Shown here one piece after another: positions 25,301-38,300 of a stretch of 64,000 nt of DNA. The DNA lies in the NCBI RefSeq assembly GCF_016802725.1, contig NC_052670.1, forward strand, positions 12,296,141-12,360,140. The letters run 5' to 3'. The stretch comes from Solenopsis invicta (taxonomy: Eukaryota; Arthropoda; Insecta; Hymenoptera; Formicidae). Each line of letters starts with the position of its first letter. The first letter of the stretch is position 1. A program made the translations under genes and the position numbers. The notes beneath the pieces were generated by a model, which did not search any database, was not told the origin of the DNA, and saw only the letters and a program-made list of their open reading frames with translations.

Positions 25301-25624
25301 CCCTGCTAATCAATAATTTTTTAAATTGTAAGATATCAAATAGCTTTTAATATCTTTTGGTAACTTTTTGTTTAATTTAAGACAGAGTGTTTTTACTTCT
25401 TTCCTGTTGACGACTTCAAATTTAAATTTAATCGGTTCTTTTTTTTTAATGCCAAATTTAAGCTTTTTCTGCAAAAAAAGAATCTTTATTTTTTCAGCAT
25501 ATTTTTTGCAAAAAAAAGAATGGAAAACATTGATGGCGATTTTTCATCTGGATAAAAAATTATTTCAATAAAAAGTTGACATGTGATCTAATGAAAATAT
25601 AAATAATAAAGAAACAATGAAAAA
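22321..25624. other. CpG island followed by AT-rich DNA, no supported gene
   Basis: CpG-dense at about 22.6-23.3 kb, AT-rich from 23.6 to 24.6 kb, moderate near 24.6-25.2 kb. Frames here are short and without recognisable domains. Confidence 0.5.
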
Positions 25625-25997
25625 AATCTGAATTTTTTTAATTTAAATATTTCAAATATTCAAAATGATTCATAGTTGTGATGTAAAGTTTTATTGTGAT
25701 GCATCGGATATCAGTTCGGTAAAATAAACAAAATTTATGTATTTATTAATTTACAAAATAACTAAAGAAACAATCAAAATAAAACTTTGTATAAATTATG
25801 TTGAATAAATTATCTTAAAGTACTTACATAAAAAAAATAAGATTCTTCTTAATGTTGTAAAAATAATTCAATAATTAATAGAATAAGTAAACCATATGTT
25901 ATTAAATATAAATATAATCTTAGTTACACACCTTTCATATGTATATAGTTTTATGTGCTAATATTAAACTCATTTTCAATTTTTATTTACTCTGTAG
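25625..25997 (+). repeat. Dispersed AT-rich repeat, copy b
   Basis: Inverted counterpart of 6204-6551. It contains GCATCGGATATC, absent from the corresponding place in copy a, though copy a has a related GATGTATCGGAC just outside its edge. No coding capacity. Confidence 0.6.
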
Positions 25998-27859
25998 GGA
26001 CAGAACGTCCTCAAAATATTATCAAAACGTCGAATCTTATATGCGATTGAACAGAGAAGTTTTGTTCAAAATGATATAATTGCCTTTGAACGTTAATTAT
26101 ATAATTACAACTCTTTAATTTCCATAATTGAAGGATATCGATGCTATTTAAAAGTTTCAACATCGAAACGCGCAACGATCGTCTCATTTGAAGTTCCGAT
26201 GTCGACGGTGTTGAAGAAAATCCGCGCGATGTCTATCGATCAGAATAATTTTGAATTACACCGCGGACGTCGCTGGCAGAAGTTCGCCGTGAAAATCGAG
26301 GTGTCAACGACATACTTTCCCATTACGAACTTACACGGAATTAGCGGCGTCACGTCAGCAATTTTCCGTTCTGTACTTTTCTCACGGCGCGCGGCGCGGC
26401 GGTACGTCCTCCATTTTCGCCACCGCGTTTCGCCAGCGTAAATTTATCGTTCGTGCTGCGCGGTGTCGAGCTCCTCGTTGGCGAGCACCGACGGTATCCC
26501 GCGTCGCACCAAAATTGTTTTGCGCTTCGAAAAGCGTGCGGTATCACGCCCGTCCAGAGATCTGATGCGCGTCGCCGCGTCGTCGCACCGAACTGCAAGC
26601 CGCTGCAGTTGCGCGTGCCAGAGCAAACACCATGCGATATGCGCGTCTATTTTTCAGGGAACTTTCAATGAGTTAGACGGATATATCCCGCGTACTCGTT
26701 GTTGAAATCTATTCACGTGTTCTGACCGAAATATTGCATCGGCGCTTTTAATCTAACTTTATTTGCTTCCGTCCCTTACACCGTTTGATTTCTTGCGAAC
26801 TTCAATATTGTAGGTCACCCAGTCGAATTGTTTTTTGTTGAATTTTACACAGAACATATTTCGTATCTAGGAATGTTAAAATAAGTCATTATTAAAATTT
26901 TTGAACTTTTTTTTTATAACCGAGTGTTAATTTAATGTTTAATGATTGCGTTATTAAATTGATATTCAATTTCTTAGTGTTAAATAACGTATAATTCCTG
27001 GGTAAATAAACAAATAACTAAAATTTTAAATTTTGAAATAAATTTATGAAACGTATCATTATATTATAAATGTTAATTTTATTGAAGAAATATGCTTCTG
27101 TAATTTATTTTCAAATTGCATCAAAGTCTTTTGTATTAGATCTTTTATATAATATTTGTGTTACTTTCTAACATACCGTTTGTTTTCTGTTCCTGAACTC
27201 GCTGAATTAGTGTGTACTTAAAATGAAATAGATATATATTTGAAAGTTAGTGAAAGCAAGATGGAACGTTCCAGTGCAATCTAGTGCAGGAATAGAAAAC
27301 AAGCCTATATTCATCTTGTTAAATTAACACAAAAATTTGATTTGATCGTTTGGAATACATGCGATATATATTAAATCTAATTTTTCAATTTTCCATATTC
27401 ATCGATTTTATGTTATAACGATTTTCTATTGAGCTACAAAATATGATGGTAAAAATTGGAGAAGGAAAGGGGAAGAGAAGGAGACAGACTCACATTACGA
27501 ATTATATTACTGATTATTGTAACTCGGAAGTACGGCTTCAGCGGAAAGCTTTTCATCGCGATTACAAAATAGGTTCGATGACAAGAATTCGATAAATTCG
27601 ACGAGTATGTCAATGCTACGTCAAGCAAAATTTATTCGCAGGTTAGACTACGTGTACGTTTCCATATGCGCATCAGCAGAGACATGAAAATCTTATTTTC
27701 TCCGTCGAGTTTCTCTGTGTTATTCACGTTGGCGGCTGACTTTTCGGTGTATGATAAACGAAGTTCTTTCCGTGCGAGCAAAGTTTCTCGTTTCGGATAC
27801 GTCGTGCACGCATCTGTGTGGCAAAGGTGTGGCGTAGAGTGTCGTTAGTGTTAACCGAA
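25998..27859. other. CpG island and upstream region of the candidate exon
   Basis: CpG-dense at 26.15-26.7 kb with several overlapping non-ATG frames, then AT-rich to 27.6 kb, then CpG-moderate up to the candidate exon. No TATA box placed with confidence. A promoter or untranslated exon for the signal-peptide gene could lie here. Confidence 0.4.
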
Positions 27860-27873
27860 TGTTTCTCTTCCAG
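27860..27873 (+). promoter_or_regulatory. Candidate splice acceptor upstream of the signal-peptide exon
   Basis: A short pyrimidine-rich run (TGTTTCTCTTC) leads directly into CAG, with G as the first exon base. This is a good match to an insect 3' splice site. If it is used, the start codon lies 22 bases into an exon preceded by a separate untranslated exon. If it is not used, this is transcribed leader of a first exon starting in the CpG-dense stretch from about 27.64 kb. Confidence 0.4.
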
Positions 27874-27895
27874 GAGGACTTGGAACCTCGCGAGG

Positions 27896-27971
27896 ATGCG
27901 GGACCGGCTCTCGTGGTACATGGTCTTCTTGATTCTGCCGACAATCCTCTTGGCCAGATCGCTCGATAAAG
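27896..27971 (+). CDS. Candidate first coding exon: signal peptide of a secreted or membrane protein
   Basis: The frame from this ATG encodes 25 residues and ends one base into the next codon (phase 1). The ATG has an A at -3. The peptide has the three parts of a signal peptide: a basic start (MRDRLSWY, R2 and R4), a hydrophobic core at residues 9-20 (MVFLILPTILLA), and an A-R-S site at residues 20-22, so cleavage would fall before LDK. A consensus donor (AAAG then GTAAGC) follows. A pyrimidine-rich acceptor ends at 27873, which would leave a short 5' untranslated segment in the same exon. The ATG is the first in its frame; upstream the frame continues only from a GTG. No continuation exon was recognised in the 36 kb downstream, so the next intron would be very long. 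The mature protein is unknown: receptors, immunoglobulin-family adhesion proteins and secreted ligands all start this way. A chance open frame with good splice-like ends remains possible. Confidence 0.45.
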
Positions 27972-27977
27972 GTAAGC
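27972..27977 (+). promoter_or_regulatory. Candidate splice donor of the signal-peptide exon
   Basis: GTAAGC follows AAAG, a near-consensus 5' splice site (AG|GTAAG). It interrupts the open frame after the first base of codon 26, so the intron would be phase 1, the phase common after signal-peptide exons of extracellular proteins. Without splicing the frame reads on for about 30 unremarkable residues. Confidence 0.45.
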
Positions 27978-29434
27978 GAGGAATAAGAATCTCTTCTCTT
28001 CTTGAAATAAGAATATACTCTGTAGAACGTTCTCGCTTCTCTCATTTTAAACATACATCAAATAACTGAAAATTCATCGTAAATACGAATGTTTGCTTAT
28101 TTATTTATTAAATGCCTATTGTTTGTTAGAGAGAGAAAGAGTAATGCGTGCAATATGTTTTTCATTTAACCATTCAAAATATTTACGAGGATGACGATAA
28201 AATGTTTTCCTTATTATTAAGGAAATCTCTTGCGTCAAAATGAGATTTGAATACAAGATACAATTATAATCTGAGGTAAATAAAGATAGTTTTATCATCG
28301 CTATTGTCGGCGTTGATCAATTTCTTCATTATGGAAGAAAGATGAGAAATATCAATAATAATGAATACGTACAATGGGTTGGAGATAAGATGGGAGATAT
28401 ACTTTGTCGTGTGAGCGGCATAATAATGCGCGAGGACACGGGGTTTGATAAATTCCTATAGGTGCGTTGCATCGTTAAAAAGTGCTCGGAAATGGCCCTT
28501 TCTGCGTATTGAAAGATGGGGCATTATAATGGCTCGACTACGGTTTATAAAGGGTGCCTTTGAAATTTTGTGGAATTACGGAATGCCGCCGCTTATGTCG
28601 AGTGAGGTGAATGAAGCTTTCGCTTTCAATTGGCACGCAAGTCCGCTCCAGAATGCCTTTTCAACGTCCGCGAGGAAGACATCAATAACGCTGACCCGTA
28701 GAATTACAGCAATTTGTAATGAACCTTCATATTTTTTTCAAATGCTTTTACGCATTTATATGCCGTGAAAAATTGGAAAAAGTTAGCAAGAAGATACATT
28801 CCTTGCGCTAGCGCAGTGCTTTTAACGTAAAAGCTCCTTAACGTTAATCGCAGGTGAAATTTGAATGAGGCGCTCGAAAAGTTAACGCTTGAATTTACAT
28901 TTCGTGGTACAAGTCGCATTAGGGCGCATTGCGTTCATAAAGTATTAATCCCATCCGAGAGATGCAATATCGCGAGTAATCTTTTAATAACTACTTCCTT
29001 AGCAATTAGACCGAGATAGAGTGCAAGTCATGCATATCTTTTCATATCGCCTTCTTACGCTATTACTGTTTAAGATCGAAACGCCCACCTATTTTTTCAG
29101 CCTCTGATATCAATCTTTGGCGTGCCTGTAATTATTCTAATTTAATGCATTCATCGACAATCTAGCACAATAAATGCATTTACGTTCGCGTTACAGTTAA
29201 AGCAAACTTGCGTTCGCGTTGTTAAAGGAGAAAGTCGAAACGAAAAAGAGATAACGGTACATGAATATTTAATTTTGATACATTTTTAGTAAAATTTTGA
29301 TAAACAAAATTAATTGATATTCACGTATCAAGGGATGTTAAAAATTTTAATAATTGCGATTTAGTAAATTTATTGTATTTTTAATTTTCTCATAATTTTA
29401 TTATTTCGAAATGTCGATGTGAAAATTTCTTACA
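27978..29434. other. Presumed intron, nothing recognised
   Basis: Follows the candidate donor. Mixed composition with a CpG-moderate patch at 28.4-28.7 kb. The 107-codon plus-strand frame at 28445-28768 has no recognisable domain or flanking splice pair. Confidence 0.45.
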
Positions 29435-30373
29435 CAAGGTAAGTGTACCCTATACGTCCTAATTAACACTCAACATGACCTATTTGTTGTTTCTAAATAG
29501 TTACATGATGAATTGAATAAATAACGCTAGTATGTCATACATGTTGTCGACGTGACTTGTTTGCAAAAGTTGATTAGATTGATCAGTTTGTGTACTTTGT
29601 TATTGACAACGAGATCAAAAGTCAAATTTTCTTGATTACGTTTCTCATAATTTAATACTTCGTGGAAAAATTGTTATCTATAACTAACAAATGATGACTT
29701 TACTAATCTCCGCAGTTCATATTATTTGCAGCTCTTTACAACGCTGTATTTAATTTATATTTTCATTATAACGTTCTGCTTATAATTAAAGAAAGAAAAT
29801 TCTTTGTAAAGTAGAAATAATATGGCCCAGATCAATAATTAACGAGTACACACACATTGATTGTAATGGTTCGATACTTTTACTGCAGATCAAAAATTTT
29901 AATCTATCTAAAAACTCTGATTTATAGGACATGATTTTATGGAGGAAAAGTGAAGATAAGTCAATTATTTACTTAATGGATTGTAGACGAAAATAGTTCT
30001 TTGTACACCCTTATACAATATATCAATAAATATTAATATATCAATAAATATGTCAACAAACTTATAAACATACAAATGTAATATTGGATCATTTTATTAT
30101 CCAGTTTTTTGTAACTTTTTTTTTATGAAAAAGAGGAAAACATAATTAGGTCGTATTGAGTGCATGTGTACCCGGTATGACGTAAATGGCATTTTTTTTT
30201 TAATCTTCACCACGCCCACGTAAATATTTGAAACTGTTTTGTATTTTAAATCAATGTTTAGAAGCGTTTCCTACATTGAATCTGGCCATCAGTTTTTAAT
30301 TTTGTACTCAGCAAAGAAAAAATGAGAAAAAAAATTGCGAAGTTTAGATAGGCCGTACAGTTGTTTTATTTTT
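29435..30373 (+). repeat. Dispersed repeat R1, copy 1
   Basis: About 940 bases aligning end to end with 38656-39594, same orientation. Both start CAAGGTAAGTGTA and share TTGTTGTTTCTAA, TTGATCAGTTTGTGTA-type, AAATTTTCTTGATTA, CAGATCATAAATTTTAAT-type, AAATAGTTCTTTGT and CATCAGTTTTTAATTTTG blocks in order, ending near GTACAGTTGTTTTATTT. No long frame in either copy and no clear terminal inverted repeats, so the class is unknown. Confidence 0.7.
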
Positions 30374-33300
30374 GATTCCAAACTTATCGCAAAATTTACG
30401 ATTAAATGTAATCTCCGAGAATTCCTTCGACAAAAAGCGCGATAAATATTTCCTTACGGAGACATTTTCTTACTTACCTCCGAAAATGTGTACGTTAACA
30501 CAATAAGACGCGCTGAGTAAATGGCTCTAGGTAGATAATTTTTTACGCGTGATGAATATTCCCGGCGCTCAAAGGCCGGCGAAAGAAAATACGCGAGCCT
30601 ACGTAAAGATGCGCCGGCATGCATGCACCATAATGTCGCGGATAATCTCGGGGAAACATCTAGCAGATATAGAAAGCGAAATAGAAAACCTGCGGCTAAA
30701 AATTTTATTCTCTCCCGTTTACTTCTCTAGGAAAAATAACTTACCGAGCCGGTGGTAGGCGGATATATATTCGTCTTGAGAGAAATCCTTTTTAGCGCGC
30801 GAAACCGTCTTGCTGGTTTACCCGTTTGCGCATATGCCCGCATGCACATCAAACATCGAATTTCCGCGCGAAACGGAGAAGCAAAAATACGCAAAAGCGA
30901 AAATGTCGTGTAGAAAAAGTTGAAGGGAAAATAAGTCGCAGGCTAACGCTCGCTTGAAATGTTAAATATTCATAGTCCATCGTATTTTATATTTTTTGGG
31001 GGAAGAAAAAAATGGGACAACCACTCTTTTAATGTAACTAACGTCTAAAGCCATTTTAAATCAATCACACTCTGCTTTTAAAATAAATCTGTGGTATAAC
31101 GATTTAGTCACAGCGTAGACGTTTATCCGCAAACTAAACTTGGAATTTTATTAGTCGATGAAACTGTTTTTTTGTAGACAGAAAGTGCGGAAGAAAGAAG
31201 AGAGAATACAGAATAGGCACGCGTGTATCGAAGCTTTTAACGGACACTTGTTATACGTAAACGCGCGACTAAAGAGTGCTTCTAATTAAAATTCTCGGTC
31301 GGTCTTCAAGTGCAACAAGAATTGCTCGTTTATTTCGAAGCCACACGTGCATGCTCGCGCACACGTACGGCCATCCTGCGAGTCATTAGTGGCACGAGAG
31401 AAAGTGGAAGTCTGGAGGTAGCGGGAGAAAACCCGGCGGCGGAAATATGGAAATACGCGGAAGATGCGGTACGTGGCGTAAAAATAGTGTCATGCATTTT
31501 CCAGTCCGTTGCCCGTTGAGGCACGATGCGCGGTAAGTATCTGAAGTGAGATTTTCGTCAATGCGCTGCGTTCAAGCCGCGTCAGAAAAGGAAAAGTGGA
31601 CTGCGGATTTGCTTGCGGTTAGCCGCTGGCGATGAGGGCAGGAAACACTGATGGAATGCAAGAGAAGAAGAAAAAAAAGAAAACGCACGCGTTAATAGTA
31701 CGAGAAAATAACAAGGTTTTAAAAATACGCGGTTTTTCGCGGTTTATTGACAAGTGAAAAAAAAAACAAAGCGAGGCGACACGAAAGATTCGCAATAAAA
31801 ATGATGAGAGGGATATTCTCATGAAGAGTGGAAAATGCATGTGGCTTTGAATATTTATATTAGATAGTGACAGCGCTATGCACGCTACATCGCCATAAAA
31901 GCGACACAGCGAAACAAATTTAGAGGGTACACGTTTTTGTAGTTTTCTCTGTCTCTCTTTGTCTCTCTCTCTCTCTCTCCCGCCTCTTTCTTTATTTAAA
32001 CGTTTCGCGAAAATTTTTATTAATGTACATTGTCATTACTTTCTCATGACATCCTCGCAGCCGGAGAGGAAAGAGAAAATAAAAATGTACGATATTTTTT
32101 AAAGCTGTTTTAGAATGTCGCGGCGGTATATCTATTTGTATGCATCTGCCCCTGCGAAGGAGGAAAAAAATAAACAAAGAGGCAGGCGGGCGAAACTGAT
32201 CTCACACTGATAACGAATTATTAATCATTGCGTATTGCGTCAAATTACTTCCGTTCTTCGTCCGTGCAGGCAGAAATGCATCAAATTTCATGCATGCATG
32301 AGAAAGGAGGAAAATCTGCTGCTCACACACAATTTTTAATTCGCATTGTTTAAATAGCACGTGAACGCAAACAGCATGCATTGTTGCTCTGCGAGACAAC
32401 AGCGGACGAATGAAAATATTCATGTTGCCTAAAATACCTTTTTTTTTATGTTAATAATAAATTAGATAAAATTGTACATGTTTCGTATCGCGATTAATGG
32501 GCGACAAAGAGTTGAAAGCTGATCGTAATTGTTATTGCGCATAGCTATCGAATGCATACGATTTATATACAATTGAAATAAAAACGCTAAAGCGAGAACG
32601 CATTCCATAATGCGCGATAATAATAATTACATGCGCATCCTGTTCGTGTTTGTAGTCATACGCGTGTCTATCCACATTCTTCACCAAAATCCATGAAATT
32701 GTTTCCATACCTTGCACATAGGCATGCGTAATCGTCAACGCGAAACGCATGGTATGTGGATACGGCGGAAGCTTGGAATTAGGAAAGGGTATACATCTTT
32801 GTTGTTCATTGGTTTGACACCTTCATATAATTTTCCTTTTCTTCTTCCAATTAATGACGAGTTAGGAATTTTTGATTTTGTGTAAATTACGCTGTGTGAC
32901 ATGAATTTTAGATCACAGTCTAAACAAAATGATTCTTATAGACTTTTTGTCGTTGAAAACGAATCCGCCATTGAAATTATTCTATCACGTCACATTTTAG
33001 AAAAAAATGGACTTAAAGGTGCCAAAAATGGCATTTTTCCTTTTTTTTAACTTTAATTATAAATTTTAATTTGCATAAAACTGTTAATGCAATACATGAA
33101 TTTTATAAGTTTTAGATTTAGATTGCTGGAAACAAATTAATAAATAAAATTGCTTTGTCACATTACTTTTTTGAGCTACTTGAGCTATTTGAGTATCAAA
33201 AGTATTCATTTTTGTTAACTTTAAATCCAATTTTTTGAAACGTGTAACGTGATATAGCGATTTCGTTTGTAGATTTGTTTTTAGTGACAAAAAACTGTAA

Positions 33301-34153
33301 GAATTATTTTGTCTAGTTTGCGGTCTAAAAAAAGTTTATATTTGTGACGTAATGTTATTAATTGTGAATATTTTTTCTATTTCTCTTTCTGTTTTTTTTT
33401 TAATTTAAATTTACGAGAAGAAAATTTTAGGAAGTTCTTTGCTTATTTCATTTTTTTTTGCTGATATAAAAATAAATTTGATAATTAGTTCTCAAGATTT
33501 GTTAGCAATGAGAGGAATTAAAAGAATATTAATGAAACATAACAATGGTCGGACTACATAAAAATCTTGCATTTTTTTCTGCGTAGTGATTTATTTTCAC
33601 TCCGAATAACCGAAAGTAATTCATACTTAACATCTTAATGCTACGCCGTGATATATGCGGGGGGTCTCAGGCCACGTGAAATCGTATTTCGGAGTCGTAC
33701 TAGAGAAAAAGTTACGTCGTTGGTTGGACACTGTTACGACCGTTTTAATCTCTATTACGACCGTTCGAGTACGCAGCTCTCTTTCACGATGTAATTTTAC
33801 TCGCGTTACTCAACGACTTTATGAAGGTGTCGCGTTTTTTTCCTTTTTTTTTTTTTTTGAAACAAGTATAAGAAACGTATAAGTATAAGAACGTATAAGG
33901 AAAGGGCGGAAGAGAGAAAGAATAAGTAATGACCGCGCGATAATCAGCAGTGCGAGGAACGTGTACGCGCTCGTGGGCTTGTAGACATGCAACTACCTGC
34001 CACAATAAAAAAGATTTTTCGTGCGTGCAGACCGCCGTCTACTGGATGAAAAGGAAGTATTATTCAGAGGCCTACGTGATGGCAGTTTAAAAGAGACACG
34101 CGATAAGTGTGGCTTAGTTCCTTTGTACTGATGATTACAATAGAGGCGTGTTT
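30374..34153. other. No supported gene; CpG-moderate patches
   Basis: CpG-moderate at 30.54-30.95 and 31.2-31.65 kb, with a CT microsatellite near 31.95 kb. ATGCGCG followed by GTAAGTAT near 31530 is a strong donor-like site, but no matching acceptor or coding sequence supports an exon. AT-rich from about 32.8 to 33.65 kb. Confidence 0.45.
31949..31982 (+). repeat. CT-rich microsatellite
   Basis: CTCTGTCTCTCTTTG followed by a pure CT run. Simple repeat. Confidence 0.8.
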
Positions 34154-34430
34154 TTATCGCTACGATGAAAGTTTTGTTTCTGACGAGTATTATCATTCGG
34201 TTGTAATTTAGAAAATTGCGGTTACTACCGCGGGAATAAAAACTAATTTTAATTGAAGTAATTATTATTGTAATCTTAGCAAAAATATTTTTATCGCTAC
34301 GATGAAGGTCTTGTTTCTGACGAGTATTGTCGTTCGATTGTAATTTATAAAAGTGCGATTACTACCGCGGGGACAAAAACTAATTATAATTGAAATAATT
34401 ATTATTGTAATCTTAGCAACAATATCTTAT
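34154..34430 (+). repeat. Tandem duplication, period 137
   Basis: Two adjacent copies starting TTATCGCTACGATGAA at 34154 and 34291. Shared landmarks are TTGTTTCTGACGAGTATT, ACTACCGCGG and ATTATTATTGTAATCTTAGCAA. They differ at roughly one base in fifteen, so the duplication is fairly recent. No frame is conserved. Confidence 0.85.
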
Positions 34431-35002
34431 CTGATATTGATGTTTTACTCTAATTTTTATATATATTTTTTAAATTATTTAAAGTAATTTTCAAAAGATA
34501 TTTACATTGTAATATAATATTACTCAATTATATGCTAAATTTTTATTATTAATAAAGTAAAATTAATATTTTAATTATCATTAAAATATTTGTATTCTCA
34601 CGGATTTATAATAATTATTATTTCTCGGGCATGTGTTTCGTACTGCGCAATCGCGATCAAAAATTTTGATGAAATTTTTAGCAGAATTAATAAGGTAAAT
34701 TTTCTTTTAATAAGGTGAAATCAATGGGGTAGAGTATTTTTCCCCACTCCAGGAGTAATACAGGCAAGAATTGTCTCTTGATAGCTTAATCGCGTGGAAT
34801 CGGTATACCGCTTTAAAGAGCTTTTCCCGCTTTGAAATTGAAATCGCGCCAAGCGCATTTAGGTGGCTTCCCTGGAATCGTTACGCCGGCATCCATATTT
34901 AGGTATCGGAAATTCTATAAAAGGCGACGCGAGAAGTTAATTCGGGTCTACCTCACGGCCGATATTTAACAGCACAAAAAGCAAACTTGCGTACGGCGAA
35001 TC

Positions 35003-35142
35003 TCGAAGTATCAGTTAATTATGTGGATCAATTCTTGTTTCGCAATAGAATTTAAAGGACAAGATGTTTTCTTCGAAGCATCGGTTAATTGTGTCGATAA
35101 ATTCTTGTTTTACAATAGAATTTAAAGGACAAGATATTACTT
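35003..35142 (+). repeat. Tandem duplication, period 70
   Basis: Two copies starting TCGAAG at 35003 and 35073, sharing CAATAGAATTTAAAGGACAA. Differences are few. Confidence 0.8.
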
Positions 35143-35233
35143 CGCAAGATTTAAAATGGAAACTTTATTCGTTAAATCCAGAATATTATTAACAGGATTA
35201 TTAAGAGTACAATTTTTTATTACATTTAGTATT

Positions 35234-35311
35234 TAATTATTAACTTTGAAATTTAATTCAATTATTAACTTTAAAATTTAATTCAATTATTAACTTTAAA
35301 ATTTAGTTGCA
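35234..35311 (+). repeat. Three-copy AT-rich tandem repeat, period about 25
   Basis: ATTATTAACTTT followed by RAAATTTA is repeated three times with one or two changes. It lies only about 90 bases after the 70-base duplication, in a region prone to slippage. Confidence 0.8.
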
Positions 35312-38300
35312 TTACAGAAGATATAGTTACATTATATTCGATGTTATATAATGTTTCTGCGTAATCTATATATGCGTTACATAATTTTCGAATTGTATCA
35401 AAAAACATATTTTTATTAATATTAATTATTAATATTAATTCACGTTTTATGTTATATGTTATGATTGCTTATATAATATTTAGATTATAACGATGTTAGG
35501 GAATAAGAGATTTTAATGTTTTCTGCATTGTTAAGATAGGGTATTCAAGCAGGACAAGAAAAAAATAAAGTAGCAGGATCAGCAGGATCGCGCTTATGTA
35601 AGATATCTATTTAACTCTTCGTGATATTTCACAAAGGCCTTTGCAATAACAAGAACTCCTTCGATTATCTTCGGTACTTTTTCTCTCGTTTTTCTCTCTT
35701 TCTCCCGCACGGCTATCTCTCTTCTTTAAAGCCATAAATAACTTTTCCCATCTTTGATGATGTATCTCTTTACCGAGAGAACGATGATTGCTTTTAAATC
35801 ATAACATCAAAATTGAATTACAAAGTTTGCGAAAAGAATCTGATCTTTAAACATCGATAAGGTGTTTCTGCACAGGCTTTCCTTCTACACTGTATTTTTC
35901 TTCTATACTCTAAAAAATACACGTGTGAAATGACGTGGATTTAATCATTTGACGTTTATATAATTCTCTCATTATTTTTTTAAAGTGCATTAACATTTTC
36001 CCATGAATGCCCTAGTTTCCTCAACAACATTATCATATAATATTAATCCGCAAGCTGCACACAAATTGGCTGTCTTTTTTTTCGCAAATTGCGCTAGAGT
36101 TCTTTCCTTAACAATAAGTTCTTTCGTTCACCGAGCTAGCCGATTATACCCACGAATGACAAATTATGTTACTTATCTATCTCATTATTCAGAGGCGCTA
36201 TTATCCCAAGTACAAAGTTTTAGTACCTAAGAGGTACTTATATCGTGGTCTTGTCGACGTCTGCCTGTGAAAAGTCACCATCCTTTTCAGCGGTGTATTG
36301 TCGACTCTTAAACGATCCCATCCGACGTGAACAACCGCCGGATAGTTCGAAGGTACAATTATCTTGGCAAAAATGTAACGAGAGTTATTGCATCGGTGCT
36401 CTCGTTAAGAGTGTCCTTCTCGAGGAGCACCATCGTTCTCTCTGCTTTCCTGCAATCTCGATTTATCTGCTTCTAGACTTCTTAAATTCCAGGTTATTTT
36501 CGTCTTTGGTTCTAAGACGCTCAGTTTCTTAAATGGTAAATTTCTTGAAGCTTGCCTGGCTCTCATAGAAAAGACTTTTTAGATTTTTTAGACCATAAAT
36601 TACCTAGCTGCTATAACCTAGATATTTTAAATTTCAATTTTTACTCAGATTTGAGATCTCTTCAAATACATTAATGTTCCTGCGTCATACCTTTCTTATT
36701 AAATGGGATGCTCTTTAAAATGCTCGCAACTTGAAAATCGTTAAACTCTTGTGTTGGTTATCGTACACATATAATATGGAGATATTATCATTTTTATTAT
36801 ATGGTCGTATTTATATTTCATTTTTAAGTTTATATGCAAACAATCAAATGTAAATATTGCAGAATCAGGCAAGTTACCGAATTGTGTGAGACAGAGAGAG
36901 AGAGAGCTTCGTTAAAAGCAACTGGTCCGTTAAAATGTAGCTTAATAGACGACTGTTATTTACAGATAAAATATTATTGTTGATAAATTTTTCGCCATCT
37001 GCATTGCACATTCTCGTGACATTTATTTTTATACCGAGCGGAATAATAATCTAATCCTTTTCGCACATGCATAAAACGATATTACGAGGTTCATAGTAAA
37101 CAAAGTAGCTCATTAATATGATAATATCTTTATATCGCTTAATGATCATTAAAGTAATACCGTAATGTACTTGTGAAACGGCACACCTCCGTATCTCTTG
37201 ATAATATTTTTAGATCTCATAAGCTCATTGTAAATTTGCTTAAGCTTCCATCTGCAACTGTCGCGTTTGCATTCTCTCGCATGAAAAGTAATTCTTCAAA
37301 TCTTAATATATTTCATTGAGACAAATTATTCAAAATTTATATATATATATATATATATAAAATAAATTCTTAAATATTGATTATTTTAATCGGACACGGT
37401 TGTAATCATCCAATCATTCAGTTATGTTGCCAAGGCGAAATGATTTCCGCGATCAAACTGCATCTCGGTCGTGCACGCGCGCGTCCCGAACGAATCGAGT
37501 TTGCAGAGTATAAGAGGTATTTCCCGCAAGATTATGAAAGCTTTCGCGTTATCGAGGACGTTGCCAGTTTTATCGCGGCGAAAAAGTGAAAAAGCCAAAT
37601 CTAAGCGCGCGATGCACTCTTCCGTCTCGTGGTAGCTCCTCCTACGCGGCGCATTTGACCCGCTGCTGTGTGAATAAACTGGGCTACCCATCTTTTCCCC
37701 GGCGACACACGTGCATACAACGCGCGCGTGTAATTTATGCAAAGTTGTCAAACCCGGAAATGACGTCTCATACGCTTCGTCCTACATCATCAGGGCGAAC
37801 AAGGGAGCAAAATGTTACGCGAGAAAAGACGGCCGGATGGCTGAAGGTGTATAGTTTTCGCGCTTCGAGGACATTCGCCCCGGCGAATGAGAAACGTGTT
37901 CTCCGCTTCGTTTGCCTTAAACAACTCACCGAACAAGTGCCTTGCCAATAAGGGCCTTGCTATCAGCCTTAGACGATCTGAAAGTAAGATAAATTTAGTG
38001 CTTGAATTTCAACGGCGTTAACTAAAGTTGGAAAAATCGTATCTCTTCTCTCGCTTTTCGTAGTGTCGCTCATTTTTCGTCTTTACAAGATTGTTTTGAT
38101 ATCTTTGTTATTACATAATTACACTCGAGATTATAATTTTTAAATAAAATAATACTGCTTTCGAATCCAAAAACGCGCGCGTTACATTTTTACAGATATA
38201 CTAATCACGAGTTATGAAAGCTTTCAACTTATACTGTATAGTACATTCAGAAGATGTAACATATTGACACACCCTCTCTCTTCTGCGGTAATCTCTGGAA

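Noticed and set aside
29435..29446. Splice donor AAGGTAAGT as the end of an exon
   Set aside because: It is the first part of repeat R1 and recurs identically at 38656. No open frame leads into it.
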